NCBI GenBank assembly: GCA_040360365.1
Contig: CP136412.1
Strand: one strand, 5' to 3'
Length of the DNA stretch: 64,000 nucleotides
From: Arcanobacterium_A hippocoleae_A
GTDB lineage: Bacteria > Actinomycetota > Actinomycetes > Actinomycetales > Actinomycetaceae
Positions 20,139-29,304 of the stretch are shown in pieces; within the stretch, counting starts at the first letter, position 1; the number at the start of each line of letters is the position of its first letter. Both the position numbers and the translations under genes were made by a program. Under the pieces are notes generated by a model. The model was not told the origin of the DNA and searched no databases. It saw only the letters and a list, made by a program, of their open reading frames with translations.

Positions 20139-21235
20139 TTACTTGCGGCTCTTCGCAGCGTTATCCCAAAGATTTACGCCGGATTCAACCGCATAACGAT
20201 CAATCAAAGCAAGCTCTGCAGCGCTAAATTCAAGATTTTGCGTTGCAGCAACCGAATTTTCCAGCTGTGCTGCCGATGAAGCTCCAACCAGCGCCGTCGT
20301 TACCGTCTTTTTCCTTGATCGCGTAAAATCCAGGCAATCGCCATCTGTGCTAAAGTCTGCCCGCGCTTTTGTGCAATTTCATTCAAGGCACGTACTCGCT
20401 CCAGCACTTTTGCAGTGAGCTGTTCTTTCCGCAGCTTCCCTGCAGCTATCCGCGAACCATCTGGAATCCCATTTAAGTATTTGTCAGTGAGCAAACCTTG
20501 CGCGAGCGGAACGAAAGCAATTACACCCATATTCTCCCGTGCCGCAACATCAAGCAGTGAGTCTTGCGTATTTCCTGTTTCTCCGTTGCTTTCGCTGCCT
20601 TCAATCCACCGATTCAACAGCGAATACGACGGCTGATGAATTGCTAACGGCGTTCCCAGTTCGCGTGCAATCTTTGCTGCCTGAGCTGCGGCATTTGCTG
20701 AATAGGAAGAAATTCCGATGTAATGCGCCTTTCCTTGCTGCACAATATCATGCAGGGCCAGCATCGTCTCTTCAAGATTCGTGTCTGGATCCGGGCGGTG
20801 ATGATAGAAAATATCAACATAATCCAAACCCATCCGCTGTAAAGAACAATCCAGGGAACGCATCAAATATTGGCGCGAACCACCGAATCCGAGCGGACCG
20901 TCCCACATATCCCATCCGGCTTTGGTGGAAATAATCATTTCCGAGCGATGCGCCTGAAAATCCTTAGCGAGAATCCGCCCAAAGTTTTCTTCAGCTGAAC
21001 CAAACGGCGGCCCGTAATTATTTGCTAAATCAAAATGAAATACCCCCAAATCAAATGCACGGCGGATGATTTCACGCTGTGTCTGGAAAGGACGGTCGTC
21101 GCCGAAATTATGCCAAAGCCCGAGAGCCACCCGCGGCAGCTGCAAACCGGTATTGCCGCAGCGCGCATAAACTGCCTGGTCGTAGCGGTGAGGTGCCGGG
21201 CGGTAATAAATATCGTTAATTCGCGAATCAGCCAT
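20139..21235 (-). CDS. Aldo/keto reductase, YghZ-like
   Basis: NADPH-dependent aldo/keto reductase of the subgroup that includes E. coli YghZ (L-glyceraldehyde 3-phosphate reductase). Landmarks: LPRVALGLWHNFGDD near the start, FDLANNYGPPFGSAEENFGR with the catalytic Asp and Tyr, ISTKAGWDMWDGPLGFGGS with the Lys, and YVDIFYHHRPDPDTNLEET with the His. The tail needed for NADPH binding (TTALVGASSAAQLENSVAA) is reached only after adding one A at about 20313; repaired it is 1098 nt, 365 residues, ending at 20139. ATG 21235. Substrate unknown. Confidence 0.9.
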
Positions 21236-21570
21236 GCCCTAATCTTTGCATCTTCGCAGCAAACGCGCCAAACACTTTAGCCGTCAGCGAGTTTCCAATT
21301 GCCAGTATTGCATTTTATATACCATCCAGATAATCAGTATTACCGTTCAAGTATCTAGTATTGATTTTTTACGATAGCTTCGTAAAAATTACCAGATTTG
21401 CTGCCGCCGCTTCGTACCAGGTGTCTTGTACGCACCCCTTACTTGCGCCGCCCGCTTTCGATTCGCAAAATCACTTCCGCTGCATTCATCTCACGTATTC
21501 ATGAGATATGTATCAAAAATAAAAACGTTAACGATAAAACGATAACTAGGATAAATCAGGATAAGAATTT

Positions 21571-22826
21571 TCATTTCTCTTCAGCAGCAAAAGCAAAATG
21601 CACTACACACATTCCAAGCAGCATCAACACGCCGAAAATCGCGAATACACTTTGATAACCGAGCAGATCACGCAGCATCCCAAAAGGTTTTGAAAAGATA
21701 ATATTCCCGCCAAAAGAGGTTACATAATATCCAATTAAATAGACCGTCGCCGTTAAACGTAAGTCGAATTGCTCGGTAATATATTCCATTATCCCCAGCA
21801 CCAGCAGCGGCACCATCAGCGCATGAAACACTTTGGTAAGCATAATCAGCACAATAGAATCTGCAATTGCCGAGCTAAACACAATGAATGCCATCACGAA
21901 AGCTGCTGCAAGCACAATGCGTTTCGCCCCAAACTTCCGCAGCAAAACCGGAACCGCGACCATCAGCAGCGTCTCGCAGATAGCTTGTATTCCAACAAAA
22001 ATTCCAAATACCCGCTGTCCGAGAGCCGGATTTTGAAAATGCGAAGTAAAGAAATCCGGAAACATTTGCGATTCGTAGATTTGATACATACTCCATGTGA
22101 GCAGTGAAAATCCCATTACTGCCCACAGTTTCGGGTTACGCAGAACAAGCTTTGTAGCTGCGAATACTGATAACGACGGTTCACGAAGCATTTCGCTGCC
22201 GCCCGCATTCCCCGCTTTCTGCGCTTCCGCCGGCACTGGTATTTCAACTTGCCAAAATAGCTGCACACCCAACAGAAAAACTCCAAGGATCGAGGAGACC
22301 CAAAAATCAGCAGCGGCTCTACCGTAAACAAAAATCCTGCACTGAGCAGCGCAATTGCATAACCGAAAGATCCCCACATCCGCATTCTTCCAAAAACAAT
22401 TCCGGCACGGGCACAGAGCCGCCCAAAATAGGCTTCGAAAATTGCCATTGCACCTGCGAAACCGAATGCGAAAAACGCGGATCCGAGAATTACCCCAAGC
22501 AAAAAATTAGTTTGTAATAGCGGGCGGAAAATCCAGGTTGCAAAAGGACCATTACAAGCTGCAAGCAAACTTGTAAAAATCAAAATTTGCCGGCGCAAAT
22601 CAAGTTTGTCTTGAATCGCCCCGTAAAGAAATAACACCACGACCGTCGCCACGGAATAAAACGAAAAGAAACTCCCCACTTCCGATCCGTTAAGCATAAT
22701 TCCTCCGGATTCAGAGGTGAGCCAAATTTGGAAAAAGCCCCACCAGATAGCCCAAGATGTAAACAGGAGCAAAAAGCTAAGCGAACCGTAGCCATAACTT
22801 GTGTTCGTTTTCAGCACTGCTGCCAA
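21571..22826 (-). CDS. MFS transporter, LacY-type oligosaccharide:proton symporter
   Basis: Twelve-helix cytoplasmic-membrane symporter of the oligosaccharide/H+ type. The opening YGSLSFLLLFTSWAIWWGFFQIWL is typical of the LacY family, followed by the loop QDKLDLRRQILIF, then FGRMRMWGSFGYAIALL in the middle and EYITEQFDLRLTATVYLIGY in the second half. The break at about 22305 (five Ts needing six) is repaired to 1257 nt, 418 residues. Start chosen at TTG 22826, where AAGGCGG precedes at 5 nt; the longer frame to 22886 has no SD. A sugar as substrate is inferred from family only; the GH20 glycosidase at 40-45 kb could release such sugars but is not adjacent. Confidence 0.85.
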
Positions 22827-22899
22827 GGAAACCGCCTTACCTGGGTTTGAGGGAAAATTTAGCAGGAAATAATAATGAGCACGCAAAAGTTAAGTCAGT

Positions 22900-23550
22900 T
22901 TAAAGCTGATTAATAAATTCTGCAATATTTGCCGCATATTGTGCGGGTGCGTAATCATTCCATCCAGATTCCGCTCCGGAAATTGAAAAATATTCGATAT
23001 TCGCGTGTTTTGCAGCTAACTGGCGGGTTTCACGCGCAATTTTCCGCTCTTTTTCTGCCGCGAGTAATCGAATCGGCACATTTACGTTTGCAAGAGATTG
23101 TGTGCCGAATTCCGAAATCCACGAGAGATAGTGAAACTCTTGGGAAGAATCCGCTGCTGTTGGTTTTCTGCGTTTACCGGCAAAAGCAAAACGGGCACGT
23201 ATTTTCGCCAAACTAATCTGCCGCGCACTTACTTTAAATTGCGGTTCGCTGAGGAAAAGTGCTGCCACTTTCTGCGGATTTACGTGATAGTAGTGCAGTG
23301 CAGCTGCAGCCGCATTTCCGGCAGCGGCAATTACTACCGGCTCGTTAATGTTTAAGGCTTGCAGATCTGCATTAATCAGCTGTGCAAGTGCACTAGTTTT
23401 TGCGTTTGCATCCCAATCACCCACAAAGCGCTCCTGCACGCCATGTAAATCCGGAGCAATAACTGCCCATAGTGCTGGAAGTGAATCAGCCACACGCCGC
23501 CAGACCAGGGCAGTTTCTTTCGCATTATGCAGCATTAAGAGAGCGGTCAT
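22900..23550 (-). CDS. Alpha/beta-hydrolase-fold protein lacking a serine nucleophile
   Basis: A 216-residue protein with the shape of an alpha/beta hydrolase: MTALLMLHNAKETALVWRRV (strand and oxyanion loop), IAPDLHGVQERF, and the nucleophile-elbow region EPVVIAAAGNAAAAALHYY. The later acid (VPIRLLAAEKERKIA) and histidine positions are also unclear. At the elbow the usual GxSxG is AAGNA, so no serine or other nucleophile is in place. It is therefore probably non-catalytic or binds rather than hydrolyses its ligand. The sequence shows no frame break. It lies between the MFS transporter and the SepX-like gene, all on the minus strand. Function unknown. Confidence 0.7.
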   Translation of the reverse strand: MTALLMLHNAKETALVWRRVADSLPALWAVIAPDLHGVQERFVGDWDANAKTSALAQLINADLQALNINEPVVIAAAGNAAAAALHYYHVNPQKVAALFLSEPQFKVSARQISLAKIRARFAFAGKRRKPTAADSSQEFHYLSWISEFGTQSLANVNVPIRLLAAEKERKIARETRQLAAKHANIEYFSISGAESGWNDYAPAQYAANIAEFINQL

Positions 23551-23641
23551 TGATTTCCAGCTTTCTGAAACAATCCATTTTCTTTAAGTTTCCAATTTCG
23601 GCAAGGTTTCTAATTTGCACAAAGTTTTCAAAATCGAAAGT

Positions 23642-24896
23642 TTATGCACGCCGACGGTCAAGCAAGGCGTCGAGTGTGGTTCCTCCGCCGAGCACGTCCG
23701 AGCGCAGTTCTTCTTTTCCGGTCATCTTTGGCGCCGGATTTGCTGTTTCTAACGGGCCTTCGCCAATTCTCTCACCGATCCGTACCGGACGGTAGGGAAC
23801 TTTGCAAGTTCCGCGCTTGCGTCAGCTGCAGCGGTGTACGGAGCAACTTTCCGCTTTTGAATTTTCGGCTTTAGAGTATAGCTCGGAGCATTTTGGGCCC
23901 GGGATGGAAAATTAGTTTGCAATTCTTCAGAAAGCGGCTTTTGTTTGCCTGCGGTGTGAGTTTTTCGCAGTTTGTGGGTTTTCGGAATTTCCGGAGCAGC
24001 GGCCGGGTTCATCCGCACTTGTAAATCTGGGTGTGCTGCGGCAGCGTCACCGGATTTTTCTGCAATCGCGTTAGGCGTTCCGACGGAAGATTTTTCTGCA
24101 GGTATCGGCGTATTTTCCGGCGCAGTGCGAACGTATCTTGCAGCGGATTTTACTGTACCGGTTTTTGCAGCAGCGGAAGAATTTTTCCCTGCAGTTTTGC
24201 GTTCTGCCCGCGGCGCTCAAGATTTCGGCGAAGTTTTTGGGCAGCTTTCGCGATAATCTTCTCGTCTGCAAGATTTTCCGCATGATATTGCCGATGCGCG
24301 TAGTTGAATCCGGCAGAGCTGAGTGTAGTAAGTACAGTCCCAGTTACCGGATACAGGACTGAGAGCTGCATTGCCGGTACTAAAATCCATGCAGTGACGG
24401 TGAGTGCGGCAAGCAGCAAGAGCGCGAAAAACATTTTTCGCTGCCGCGCATTGCGGTTCTGAATTCGTACTTTTGCCATCGCGCGGATGGAAGCGAGCTC
24501 GCGAATCTGGCTGCGCTGCTTTGGTTTCCGCTGCTGTGCCGAATCTTGTTTTGCACCAGAATCCATCTTCAAATCAGCGGGTTTTACCTGCACCGCAGCT
24601 GTTTCTACTTGCAGTGTCGGATTATTAACTTTTGCGTTAGCTTCATTGTTCGCCATTATGCGCTCCGAATAGTATATTTTCCCGCGTTCGAGTCCGTCGT
24701 TATGGTGCAGATTAATTCCGCGCAGATGTGAATTGCGCTCTGCTCGCGGCGTTGTATTGAGCATACGCAAGTCTGCCGCGAAGCGTTCGTCTATCACAGT
24801 GCGCACAAGAATTGCACGGCTCCGATTTATGGCTGGAATCACGGAAAGCATCACAAATGCGACTGCGATAGCTATAGCAATTCCTTCTCCACCCAT
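23642..24896 (-). CDS. sepX: SepX/GlpR-type septal membrane protein
   Basis: Predicted partner of the Glp (MoeA-like) protein encoded just upstream. In actinobacteria this membrane protein (SepX in Streptomyces, GlpR in Corynebacterium) works at division septa. Evidence is context (glp, then this gene, with the 5-FTHF cyclo-ligase, SAF and mscL genes next to them, as in many actinobacteria) and topology. That topology is an N-terminal helix EGIAIAIAVAFVMLSVIPA, a basic cytoplasmic segment with RFAADLRML, a long charged linker, two central helices (MFFALLLLAALTVTAWIL and LYPVTGTVLTTLSSAGF), then a Pro/Lys-rich tail. Breaks at about 24166 and 23805 are repaired to 1257 nt, 418 residues. Start ATG 24896. 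Sequence similarity to SepX is weak by eye, so the name rests mainly on synteny. Confidence 0.65.
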
Positions 24897-25095
24897 ACTA
24901 TTTAACGTATGCAAAATATGCTGGGGTTTTCGATAGCATGTGAGGCGTGTTGCTGCTGTTTTTCACCACATTTTTTCGCAGAATTTCCCACTATTCACAC
25001 TATTAACATCAGTCACATTTTTTGGAAGATAGAAAACCGTTTGGGTGAAAAATAAATTTTGGTACTCCGGAACACCGCAAGATAATTTCACCGTG

Positions 25096-26307
25096 TCAGC
25101 GGTCAATCACGATACACTCAACCATCTCTCCAACACTCACCAAACGTGTTTCTTCCGCCACCGCAATTAAACAGTTCGCTCGCGCCATCCCGGTGAGCAG
25201 CGGCCGCCCTGGGTTCCCAATTGGCTCGACAGTATACCCATGCCCGGGAGCCCCAACTACCCGGGCTTGCACATATTCGCGTTTTCCAAGCGGAGATTCC
25301 CACCCTTTCAGAATCCGCGCTTTCACCGCCCGCCGATCAATATGCGTATAACCAGCCATTTGGCGCAAAGCAGGCCGAATAAAAACTTCAAAACTTACAA
25401 GCGCCGCAGCAGGCGCACCCGGCAAACAGAAAATCGTAGTATCGCCAATCTTTCCTACACCAAGCTGTCTCCCTGGAAAAATGCCAACATTATCAAACCG
25501 CACCGACCCAAGCGGAGAGAGAACTTCTTTCAGCGTATCTCCGCCGCCATACGAAAGTCCGCCGGTAGTGATGATGATATCGGCGCGCACAAGCTGATCT
25601 TCGATTGCCTCGCGCAAAATCCGCGGATCATCCGGCACCGCCCCGACCCGGAATACCTGCCCGCCCGCATCCTTAGCAGCACTTGCAAGAGCATGCGAAT
25701 TTGCGTCAAACACTTTCCCGCGGATTGCCGCACGGCCCGGCTCCTGGAGTTCATCGCCAATGGAGAGAACCACCACGCGAGGTTTTGGCCGAACTAACAC
25801 CGCCGCATGTCCGGCTGAGGCAAGTACTGCTATCTGGCGGGAAGCAATCCGCACTCCTTGCCGGAGAATCACTTGCCCGGAAGCAAGATCTTCAGCGCGG
25901 GCCCGCACATTTTCTCCAACTGAAACCGCAGTATTAAAGGTCACCTGCGCTTCCCCGCCGTCGGTGCATTCAATCGGAACGACGGCATTGGCGCCCTCCG
26001 GCAGCGGCGCGCCTGAAGAAATTTTAATCGCCGTCTTTGCAACAATCGAAACCGGATCAGTGTAGTTCGCATAAACTTCTTCCAGCACTGGAAACGTCAC
26101 CGGATTCACTTCCGAAGCACCTAACGTATCTGCAGCATTCACCGCATAACCGTCGCGCCCGGCTAAATCCAGCTGCGGCACATCCACAAGTGAAGAAACA
26201 TCTTGCGCAAGAACACAATCAACCGAATCGGCAAGCGTCACTTCAAACGGCGGAAGCACCTTTGCTGCAGCCAGACACTCATTCTTATGCTCTGCCACCG
26301 TCTTCAT
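25096..26307 (-). CDS. glp: MoeA/gephyrin-like protein (Glp)
   Basis: MoeA-fold protein: molybdopterin molybdenumtransferase or its actinobacterial relative Glp, which binds FtsZ at division sites. Length 403 residues, full for the family. Seen: the N-terminal PPFEVTLADSVDCVLAQDV, DLAGRDGYAVNAADT, SSGAPLPEGANAVVPIE, RQIAVLASAGHAAVLVRPKPRVVVLSIGDEL, IIITTGGLSYGGGDTLKEVL, LPGAPAAALVSFEVFIRP and a C-terminal domain IV. No other molybdenum-cofactor genes are in the window, and the next gene has SepX topology; both favour the Glp role. ATG 26307 with SD AAGGAGA. Intact frame. Confidence 0.85.
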   Translation of the reverse strand: MKTVAEHKNECLAAAKVLPPFEVTLADSVDCVLAQDVSSLVDVPQLDLAGRDGYAVNAADTLGASEVNPVTFPVLEEVYANYTDPVSIVAKTAIKISSGAPLPEGANAVVPIECTDGGEAQVTFNTAVSVGENVRARAEDLASGQVILRQGVRIASRQIAVLASAGHAAVLVRPKPRVVVLSIGDELQEPGRAAIRGKVFDANSHALASAAKDAGGQVFRVGAVPDDPRILREAIEDQLVRADIIITTGGLSYGGGDTLKEVLSPLGSVRFDNVGIFPGRQLGVGKIGDTTIFCLPGAPAAALVSFEVFIRPALRQMAGYTHIDRRAVKARILKGWESPLGKREYVQARVVGAPGHGYTVEPIGNPGRPLLTGMARANCLIAVAEETRLVSVGEMVECIVIDR

Positions 26308-26651
26308 TGAATCTCCTTCATCCGGTTATCATTTCCGGCTTTTACTGTATACTTTAATATTTTAGATTTTCCGAATTCGCAAAATCTGCAGCCGCACCAG
26401 TTTTCCAAACTGACACAATTTGGACGGACACATTATGCGGCTGCTCATATTGCCTCGAATATCTATTTATAACCAATATTCTTATAACCAATATTCAAAA
26501 CGAAATACTTTCGCATCCAACTCTAATACAGATACAGCCAGATGAAAGTTCGAGTTTAAGTTTATTGTGCAGATATAAAGGCTTCCTGCGGCGCATACCC
26601 TATCGGCGAAATCTCCGGTTTGCACTGGAACTTACATGAGAGAATTGGATT

Positions 26652-27269
26652 ATGCCGAATAACTCCCTGAATTTCCAGGAAATCTCAAATCTTGAATCCG
26701 AAGATGCAAAACAGCTGCTTCGGGCGAAAGTGCGTAAAATCCGCAAAAACCGTTCAGAACGCGAGCTTGCAGAATCTGGAAAACAGTGGATTGAAACTGC
26801 ACTTGAATATGTGCGTGATTACTCGAAAGTTGCTGCTTTTATTTCAATTCCCGGTGAGCCGCCCACATATGAACTTTGCAAAGCGATTGCAGATTCCGGA
26901 AAAACTCTCCTCCTGCCGAAGCTCGGTCCGGGGCTCACCCGCGCCTGGGGATACTTTAAGGGCTTAGACGATTTGCAGCAGATGGCTCCCGGCCGGCCGC
27001 CGGAACCGTCAGGCGCCGCATTCGATAACGATGTGCTCGGCGATATTGACGTAATGCTTGTCCCGGCGCTGCTTGTTTCAAAATTCGGGGAACGTCTCGG
27101 GCAAGGCGGGGGCTGGTATGACCGCGCACTGAAGAAAGTCAAACCGGGGCTGCCGATTGGAGCGCTCGTTTTCCCGGAAGAATTTGTAGATTTTCACCTG
27201 CCGCAAGATGAATATGATATGCATATTCAGAATGTGATTCTTCCAAACCAGATTATTGAACTTTTCTGA
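26652..27269 (+). CDS. 5-formyltetrahydrofolate cyclo-ligase
   Basis: Converts 5-formyl-THF to 5,10-methenyl-THF with ATP, returning a storage folate to the one-carbon pool. A 205-residue protein with the family pattern: LLRAKVRKIRKNRSE near the start, AAFISIPGEPPTYELCKAI, LLLPKLGPGLTRAWGYF, and the nucleotide/folate site LGQGGGWYDRAL. It is divergent from glp, with a 344-bp gap between. A short overlapping frame (ATG 26636, eight codons, stop just after the CDS start) precedes it, so translation may be coupled; GAGAG is the likely SD. Intact frame. Confidence 0.93.
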   Translation: MPNNSLNFQEISNLESEDAKQLLRAKVRKIRKNRSERELAESGKQWIETALEYVRDYSKVAAFISIPGEPPTYELCKAIADSGKTLLLPKLGPGLTRAWGYFKGLDDLQQMAPGRPPEPSGAAFDNDVLGDIDVMLVPALLVSKFGERLGQGGGWYDRALKKVKPGLPIGALVFPEEFVDFHLPQDEYDMHIQNVILPNQIIELF

Positions 27270-27488
27270 TTTGAAACTATTTCCGAATTCCGCCCTCCAG
27301 GTTCATTACGTATTTATTTCCTGCTTATTTTGCCCCGCCCCTGTTCCGCCGCAGACTTATCGGCGCCGGAGTTTATCCGCAATTGTTTATTCGCAATTGT
27401 TTGTCCACAATTAAATAATCTGAATTCTTTTTCCACAAGTTTCTTTTCCCGCCGGATATATATTGACAAATTCAATCAGAATCTATGC

Positions 27489-28250
27489 ATGTTCATTAAA
27501 CGCCGAAAAAACCAGTATCCGAAGCGCGATACACGGAAAGAAAACCGAGTGTCCCGTCGGCAAAATTCTCACCCATTTGGCACAGTCGGCGCACGCAAAA
27601 CACCAGACCTACGCAAATACCGAGTTTCTTCACCGCTGCGCGCATTCGTCTGGAGATGGAAATACGCCGCGCTGATCCTAATCACCTTTTCCCTCCTGCA
27701 AACATTCCTCTCACTGGAGTCAAACGACGGAATCGGCAGTGTCAAAGTACTTACCGCAAATTCGGATATTGCGGCCGGTGAAAGCTTTCACCACAGCAAC
27801 ACCCGCATTCAGCTCTACCCCAAAGATGTTGTGCCGGAAAACTTCGTCCCAACAGCAGCAGAAATCGCAGGGAAAATTGCCAGCACCCCAATTTCCAAAG
27901 GGCTGCCGATTACTTTCACCCAAATTCTCGACGATAATTATTTAGCTAACGCTCCCGCCGGCACCGTAATCACTTCCGTAAATTTACGTGATGATATTTC
28001 TGTAAAATTACTCAAGCCAGGAAATCACGTGGAGCTTTATGCTCCAGCACATACCGCAGGAGCAGCTGCCCAACTGCTCACCAGCGATGCGGTGGTAGTT
28101 GGGAAACCTGCAGCAGCTGCCAATTCAACATTATTCGGAGAAACAGTTAAACCAAGAGTGCTCTATCTTGCAATAAAGAAAAGCGATGTTAATCTTATTC
28201 TTGGTTTGCATACAAACACACCGCTGCAAGCAGTGATTACGAAAAGCTAA
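27489..28250 (+). CDS. SAF-domain membrane-anchored protein (CpaB/RcpC-like)
   Basis: Single-pass protein with a short basic cytoplasmic end (MFIKRRKNQ, then an Arg/Lys-rich stretch to about residue 55), one membrane helix YAALILITFSLLQTFLSL, and an outside SAF domain. The SAF domain shows VKVLTANSDIAAGESFHHSNTRI and TPISKGLPITFTQILDD, and resembles the Flp-pilus assembly protein CpaB/RcpC. The C-terminal part includes VNLRDDISVKLLKPGNHVELYAP. No pilus genes are nearby; the gene belongs to the common actinobacterial group 5-FTHF cyclo-ligase, SAF, mscL. Start ATG 27489; the frame is open upstream to 27330, but that part is not conserved-looking. Confidence 0.8.
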   Translation: MFIKRRKNQYPKRDTRKENRVSRRQNSHPFGTVGARKTPDLRKYRVSSPLRAFVWRWKYAALILITFSLLQTFLSLESNDGIGSVKVLTANSDIAAGESFHHSNTRIQLYPKDVVPENFVPTAAEIAGKIASTPISKGLPITFTQILDDNYLANAPAGTVITSVNLRDDISVKLLKPGNHVELYAPAHTAGAAAQLLTSDAVVVGKPAAAANSTLFGETVKPRVLYLAIKKSDVNLILGLHTNTPLQAVITKS

Positions 28251-28397
28251 TCTGGAAAATTCTGCCGGCTTAAATGCAAATGCAATTTGCATCCGCATTG
28301 CAAATAGATTCGCCTCACCGCTATCAAATTCCGCAAATCCGAAATATGATAGCAGCGGCGCAGAACACGCGAACGAAAAAGCATTGAAAGGAAAACC

Positions 28398-28781
28398 ATG
28401 CTTCAAGGATTCAAAGATTTCATCTCACGCGGCAATGTAATTGATCTCGCCGTCGGCGTGATTATCGGCGGCGCATTTACCCCAATCGTTTCGGCTCTCA
28501 CCGACAAAATTCTCATGCCGCTTATCGCCGCAATCTTCGGCAAACCCAGCTTTGATCATGTACTGGAATTCAGCATAAACGGTTCACTGGTTCAACCCGG
28601 AATTTTAATTACTGCCGTGGTAAATTTTTTGATCATCGCTGCTGCACTCTACTTTTGTATCGTCATGCCGATGAATAAACTCAACGAAAAACGTAAAGGC
28701 AAACCAGAATCAGCCGCACCAGTACCGGCAGATGACGTTGCACTGCTTACCGAAATCCGAGATCTTCTCGCCGCAAAATAA
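28398..28781 (+). CDS. mscL: Large-conductance mechanosensitive channel MscL
   Basis: Homopentameric emergency valve that opens under membrane tension in osmotic downshock. A 127-residue protein, normal length: MLQGFKDFISRGNVIDLAVGV with the N-terminal helix and first membrane helix, GVIIGGAFTPIVSAL (pore-lining glycine/alanine face), the periplasmic loop with FDHVLEFSI, the second helix GILITAVVNFLIIAAALYF, and the charged C-terminal bundle ending LLTEIRDLLAAK. SD GAAAGGAAAA before ATG 28398. Intact frame, separate from the SAF gene by about 150 bp. Confidence 0.97.
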   Translation: MLQGFKDFISRGNVIDLAVGVIIGGAFTPIVSALTDKILMPLIAAIFGKPSFDHVLEFSINGSLVQPGILITAVVNFLIIAAALYFCIVMPMNKLNEKRKGKPESAAPVPADDVALLTEIRDLLAAK

Positions 28782-28992
28782 GCACAAATACTAGAAACAA
28801 AACGCTAGGCATAAATTACGACGGAACACAGGCTACGCACACCGCAATCCGAACCACTCCCGAGAAATCCGCTTTACTGCTCTTATGCACTATTTACCCC
28901 TGCTTTCGGTTCACGGTTATCCGCAGCACAGCCCAAAGCTGCCCTTCCCCAAAAAGACCGCCTAAAATACAGCCGAAATAAACAGCAGCAAG

Positions 28993-29295
28993 TTACAATT
29001 TACCGAAATGCGGCGGCACTTGCGCCAAGATTTCTCTTTCATGTGCAGATAGCTTCCGGACACGGGCAGCTGCAGCAGCCCGCACGGCTAGTTCCTCCTT
29101 GGAATACAGCTTCGGATGCACTCCGCGCGCATCCGAAGCATGTACCGCCTCTTCAGGAACCGAAATTTCACCCCGTGCAAGCCGCTCCTGATCCACACGT
29201 GAAAGCATTACCGCACGTCTCCCTGTGCGAACTTTATTTTCATGCGGCAAAATCGGAGAAGCAGGAAAATCAAAATCACTCTTTGCAGCTGCCAT
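28993..29295 (-). CDS. Uncharacterised 100-residue protein coupled to the helicase-like gene
   Basis: Starts 9 bp after the stop of the large helicase-like gene; GAGG at 7 nt before ATG 29295 overlaps that stop region, so the two are translationally coupled. The product begins MAAAKSDFDFPASP, has a basic middle KVRTGRRAVMLSRVDQERLARG and a C-terminal helix rich in Ala/Arg (EELAVRAAAAARVRKLSAHE). No signal peptide or membrane segment. I recognise no domain; it could be a partner of the helicase-like protein. Confidence 0.65.
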   Translation of the reverse strand: MAAAKSDFDFPASPILPHENKVRTGRRAVMLSRVDQERLARGEISVPEEAVHASDARGVHPKLYSKEELAVRAAAAARVRKLSAHEREILAQVPPHFGKL

Positions 29296-29304
29296 CAACA
29301 AACC

